From Flavobacteriaceae bacterium UBA7433 (GTDB lineage Bacteria > Bacteroidota > Bacteroidia > Flavobacteriales > Flavobacteriaceae), in NCBI GenBank assembly GCA_002477565.1, contig DLQL01000032.1, positions 1 to 36,587 of the forward strand: a DNA stretch of 36,587 bases, in the 5' to 3' direction. Positions 34,021-36,587 of the stretch are shown here, one piece after another (within the stretch, counting starts at the first letter, position 1; every line of letters starts with the position of its first letter). Under the pieces are notes generated by a model that was not told the DNA's origin, did no database searches, and saw only the letters and a program-made list of their open reading frames with translations. The position numbers and the translations under genes were made by a program.

Positions 34021-34539
34021 TTAAAAGTTAAAGGTTTTCTTTTTTCCGAAAAGATAGATGCTCAGCACACATAAAAAGAGTGTAAAAATACTTGTTGTCC
34101 ATGTTTTGTTTAAAATGGTGTCTGCGTTTTTCCAACTGTAGTACTCCAAGCTAAAAACAATGAAATGATGCAGAAATGTCAGCGTACCTACAAAGAGAAG
34201 GATGCTCATCAAAGATTCGCTTCTCAATTGGAACAGTTTGAGGTCCAAATCCTTTCTGTTTAAAATCACTTTCAGGACTTTCAATCGCACATAGGCGATA
34301 CATACGGTTGCGGCCGCATTGATGCCACCCGAATTTGAAAAAAAGTCAATGCTCAGGCCAAGTAAAAAACAAACCCATAAGAAAGTGGTGTTTTTTTCTT
34401 TTAAGGGGTACAAAAAAACAAACAAGAGATACAGGTTGGGGTTGAGGTATCCCAAAAAGTGGATGTTGTTCATGACCAATACTTGGAGGAGTACCAGCAA
34501 GACAAATCGGAATGCAAGGAGGCTATTTAATCTAGTCAT
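34021..34539 (-). CDS. mreD: Rod shape-determining protein MreD
   Basis: MreD is a small inner-membrane member of the elongasome. The 172-residue product is strongly hydrophobic, with about five helices, and includes the LYLLFVFLYPL stretch and GLSIDFFSNSGGINAAATV (the most conserved part, about 59-77). Sequence conservation in MreD is low, so the call rests also on its place between mreC and PBP2. The ATG overlaps the mreC stop by eight bases. Confidence 0.93.
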   Translation of the reverse strand: MTRLNSLLAFRFVLLVLLQVLVMNNIHFLGYLNPNLYLLFVFLYPLKEKNTTFLWVCFLLGLSIDFFSNSGGINAAATVCIAYVRLKVLKVILNRKDLDLKLFQLRSESLMSILLFVGTLTFLHHFIVFSLEYYSWKNADTILNKTWTTSIFTLFLCVLSIYLFGKKKTFNF

Positions 34540-35341
34540 TGTTCTTTTCTAATTGCTTGATTTCGTTTTTGTCTCTGTTTTTCACAACATATACATGGCC
34601 TACATTGCTCATGTCTGTAGCCAGTCTTATTTGGATGTTTTTGTATTTTTTACTGTCTGCCTCAAAACTTGAGACCGTTCCGATTTCAATCCCGTCGGGG
34701 AATAACATAGATCTGCTGCCGCTGACGATTGTGTCTCCAATTTTGAGAGGAGCTTGTCTTTGAATGTCATACAATTGAGCGATTTTGTGGTTTTTTCCAT
34801 CCCAGCCCAAAGAACCAAAATAAGAACTGTTTTTCAAACGCGCATTGATGTTGCACTTTTCATTGAGTATCGACAGGGCCGTTGCATAGTTTTCAGAGAC
34901 ATTGTTTACAATGCCAATGATACTTTCGCTATTGACAACACCCATATCGATGGTCAGGCCATCTTTGCTTCCTTTGTCGATTGTCAGCACATTGTTTCTG
35001 TGAGCATAGCTATTTCGAATGATTTTAGCAGCAATGTAGGTGTATTTTTGAGACGTACTATCTTTTTGTAATGATACAACCTCGTCAGATTTGACGTCCA
35101 ACGCATTCCTCAAAAGTGTGTTTTCGAGGTGTAGGCGGTCATTTTCAGATTTCAAGGAGGTAAAGGTAAAAAAGGAGTTGTAGTTTTTAAAAAGCCCCCC
35201 GGTTATGGAATTTGCAGAATTGATGAATTGGCTTTTGTGGTAGGATTTAGATTGAATTGTAAAAAGAAAGGCCAGCACCTCCAAAAGTATGAAAAGCAAT
35301 ACAAATTTATGTTTTTCAATAAAGGAAACAAGTTGCTGCAT
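34532..35341 (-). CDS. mreC: Rod shape-determining protein MreC
   Basis: MreC has a single N-terminal membrane helix (about 12-29), a short coiled-coil (about 63-80, SENDRLHLENTLLRN) and a periplasmic beta-barrel region, with VLTIDKGSKDGLTIDMGVV (about 117-135) and the GIVNNVSENYATALSILN segment typical of the family. It links MreB filaments to PBP2 and RodA. The 269 residues are usual for the group. It is separated from mreB by a 104-bp spacer that can fold into a hairpin structure. Confidence 0.96.
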   Translation of the reverse strand: MQQLVSFIEKHKFVLLFILLEVLAFLFTIQSKSYHKSQFINSANSITGGLFKNYNSFFTFTSLKSENDRLHLENTLLRNALDVKSDEVVSLQKDSTSQKYTYIAAKIIRNSYAHRNNVLTIDKGSKDGLTIDMGVVNSESIIGIVNNVSENYATALSILNEKCNINARLKNSSYFGSLGWDGKNHKIAQLYDIQRQAPLKIGDTIVSGSRSMLFPDGIEIGTVSSFEADSKKYKNIQIRLATDMSNVGHVYVVKNRDKNEIKQLEKNND

Positions 35342-35445
35342 TGGAAAAAGAGGTGTTGATTTGTCTTTATTGCGTTTTTTAGAATTTTAGACAGCAGCGG
35401 ATTTGTATTGGTTTTGAGACCAACTCTTACGAACCGACTGTCTTT

Positions 35446-36474
35446 TTACTTCAACAATACATTGTTGAAAGTTTCGATGTTTTTCAAGGCAATGCCTGTT
35501 CCTCTTACCACTGCCCTTAAGGGGTCTTCGGCAATATATACAGGTAAGTCTGTTTTTTGAGAGAGGCGTTTGTCCAATCCTTTTAACATGGAGCCACCAC
35601 CAGCCAAATAAATTCCGGTATTGTAGATGTCTGCTGCCAATTCTGGAGGGGTTTTTGACAAGGTTTCCATAACAGCATCTTCAATACGTAAAATAGACTT
35701 GTCCAATGCTTTGGCAATCTCTCGAAAAGACACTTGTACTTGTTTGGGCTTTCCTGTCAACAAATCTCGGCCTTGGACAAGCATGTCATCTGGAGGAGTT
35801 TCCAAATCTTCCGTTGCAGCACCAATTTGAATTTTTATTTTTTCTGCTGTCGTTTCCCCGACAAATAAGTTGTGTTGTGTCCGCATGTAATAAGTAATGT
35901 CTGCGGTAAAGACGTCCCCCGCTACTTTCACAGACTTGTCGCAGACAATTCCACCCAAAGCAATCACTGCAATTTCAGTAGTTCCACCGCCGATATCGAT
36001 GATCATATTTCCCTTGGGTTCCATGATGTCGATGCCCACTCCAATGGCTGCTGCCATCGGTTCAAAAATGAGGTAAATTTCTTTGGCATTCATGTGCATT
36101 GCAGAGTCGCGGACGGCTCGTTTTTCTACTTCAGTAATTCCGGAGGGGATGCAAACCACCATGCGCAATGCCGGTGGGAAAAGTCTTTTTTTAATCGAAG
36201 GAATGTTGCGAATAAATTCTTTGATCATTTCTTCAGAGGCTTGAAAATCAGCAATCACTCCGTCTTTTAGAGGGCGGATGGTCTTGATGTTTTCATGTGT
36301 TTTTCCCTGCATTAGATTTGCTTTCTGACCCGTTGCAATGATTTTACCTGATACGCGATCTCTCGCAACGATAGAAGGGGAGTCAATCACTACTTTTCCA
36401 TTGTGGATAATAAGCGTGTTTGCCGTTCCCAAATCGATTGCAACATCCTCAATCATAAAATCGAAAAAACCCAT
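35446..36474 (-). CDS. mreB: Rod shape-determining protein MreB (actin homologue)
   Basis: MreB forms membrane-bound ATP-dependent filaments that direct lateral wall synthesis. The 342-residue protein shows the actin-fold motifs: phosphate 1 I-D-L-G-T-A-N-T (13-20), phosphate 2 IDIGGGTTEIAVI (about 160-172), the connect-2/adenosine segment with IYLAGGGSMLKGLDKRL near 289-305, and the EPMAAAIGVGIDI loop. The N-terminal MGFFDFMIED segment may help membrane contact. It heads the mreBCD-mrdA-rodA operon, with a TAAATTTG box about 64 bases upstream of the ATG, after the purH stop. Confidence 0.98.
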   Translation of the reverse strand: MGFFDFMIEDVAIDLGTANTLIIHNGKVVIDSPSIVARDRVSGKIIATGQKANLMQGKTHENIKTIRPLKDGVIADFQASEEMIKEFIRNIPSIKKRLFPPALRMVVCIPSGITEVEKRAVRDSAMHMNAKEIYLIFEPMAAAIGVGIDIMEPKGNMIIDIGGGTTEIAVIALGGIVCDKSVKVAGDVFTADITYYMRTQHNLFVGETTAEKIKIQIGAATEDLETPPDDMLVQGRDLLTGKPKQVQVSFREIAKALDKSILRIEDAVMETLSKTPPELAADIYNTGIYLAGGGSMLKGLDKRLSQKTDLPVYIAEDPLRAVVRGTGIALKNIETFNNVLLK

Positions 36475-36537
36475 AGTGCTCTTTGTTGAATTAAGTTAAT
36501 CTGAAGCGTGCATTTGCCCCCTAGACAAAACATCTTT

Positions 36538-36545
36538 CAAATTTA
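36538..36545 (-). promoter_or_regulatory. Probable -7 promoter element for the mre operon
   Basis: The reverse strand reads TAAATTTG (exact TAnnTTTG) within the purH-mreB gap. It would give a leader of about 60 bases. The -33 region shows no clear TTG. Confidence 0.55.
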
Positions 36546-36551
36546 GTGAAA

Positions 36552-36587
36552 TTAATGTTTAAAATGACGTGTCCCAGTAAAAACCAT
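36552..36587 (-). CDS. purH: PurH C-terminal end (12 codons including stop, cut by window edge)
   Basis: The reverse strand from base 36587 reads M-V-F-T-G-T-R-H-F-K-H followed by TAA at 36552-36554. This is the highly conserved C-terminus of the bifunctional AICAR transformylase/IMP cyclohydrolase PurH, whose family ends in a (M)xFT-x-x-RHF-(K/R)-H pattern. The placement directly upstream of mreB is the neighbourhood I recall from flavobacteria. The ATG at the window edge is an internal Met, not a start. The remainder is outside the window. Confidence 0.85.
   Translation of the reverse strand: MVFTGTRHFKH

Noticed and set aside
1..36587. Search by eye for CRISPR arrays, insertion sequences, prophage, toxin-antitoxin or biosynthetic clusters.
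   Set aside because: No spaced direct repeats, transposase, integrase or related domains were seen; the content is core chromosomal.

Overview
The window reads as ordinary chromosomal DNA of a marine-type member of the Bacteroidota, most likely family Flavobacteriaceae. The signs are a six-subunit Na+-translocating NADH:quinone reductase, a type IX secretion Plug protein (DUF5103), flavobacterial gene neighbourhoods (apaG/plug/nqr; purH-mreBCD-PBP2-rodA; exbB-exbD-tonB-folC), and at least eight promoter -7 boxes that fit the Bacteroidota consensus TAnnTTTG. Shine-Dalgarno sequences are mostly absent, as expected. I see no insertion sequence, prophage, CRISPR array, toxin-antitoxin pair or defence island, and no gene whose composition looks foreign. 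I did not find a convincing undescribed system; the findings are mainly regulatory elements, unusual residues and start-site issues.

Layout. (1) 1-1464, minus: the N-terminal end of apaG and the T9SS Plug gene. (2) 1465-1821: a 357-bp divergent control region with two palindromes and the nqr promoter. (3) 1822-7658, plus: nqrABCDEF, closed by a bidirectional terminator at 7673-7710. (4) 7761-15014, minus: a glycogen block in transcription order glgA, glgC, glgB and a cytoplasmic GH31 alpha-glucosidase. (5) 15174-19013, minus: a TonB-family protein, lepA and a Gfo/Idh/MocA oxidoreductase. (6) 19114-20109, plus: dusB with a probable TTG start. (7) 20164-23852, minus: a LolC/E-like permease with rbfA, a DUF4369 lipoprotein, a Cof-type HAD phosphatase, a 55-residue DUF4177 protein and a short DUF1456 protein. 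(8) 23949-30523, plus: a VanX-like dipeptidase, anmK, nhaD, exbB, exbD, tonB and folC. (9) 30580-30770: two valine tRNAs with different anticodons. (10) 30870-36474, minus: the rod-shape operon mreB-mreC-mreD-PBP2-rodA, preceded by the last 12 codons of purH at the window edge.

How the genes fit together. NQR exports Na+ while oxidising NADH, and NhaD exchanges Na+ for H+, so the window carries two parts of a sodium cycle. ExbB-ExbD-TonB energises outer-membrane uptake, and Plug belongs to the T9SS translocon. AnmK and the VanX-like peptidase fit cell-wall recycling or peptide turnover, while the Mre/PBP2/RodA block builds the lateral wall. The glycogen block stores glucose, and the GH31 enzyme could take part in its turnover.
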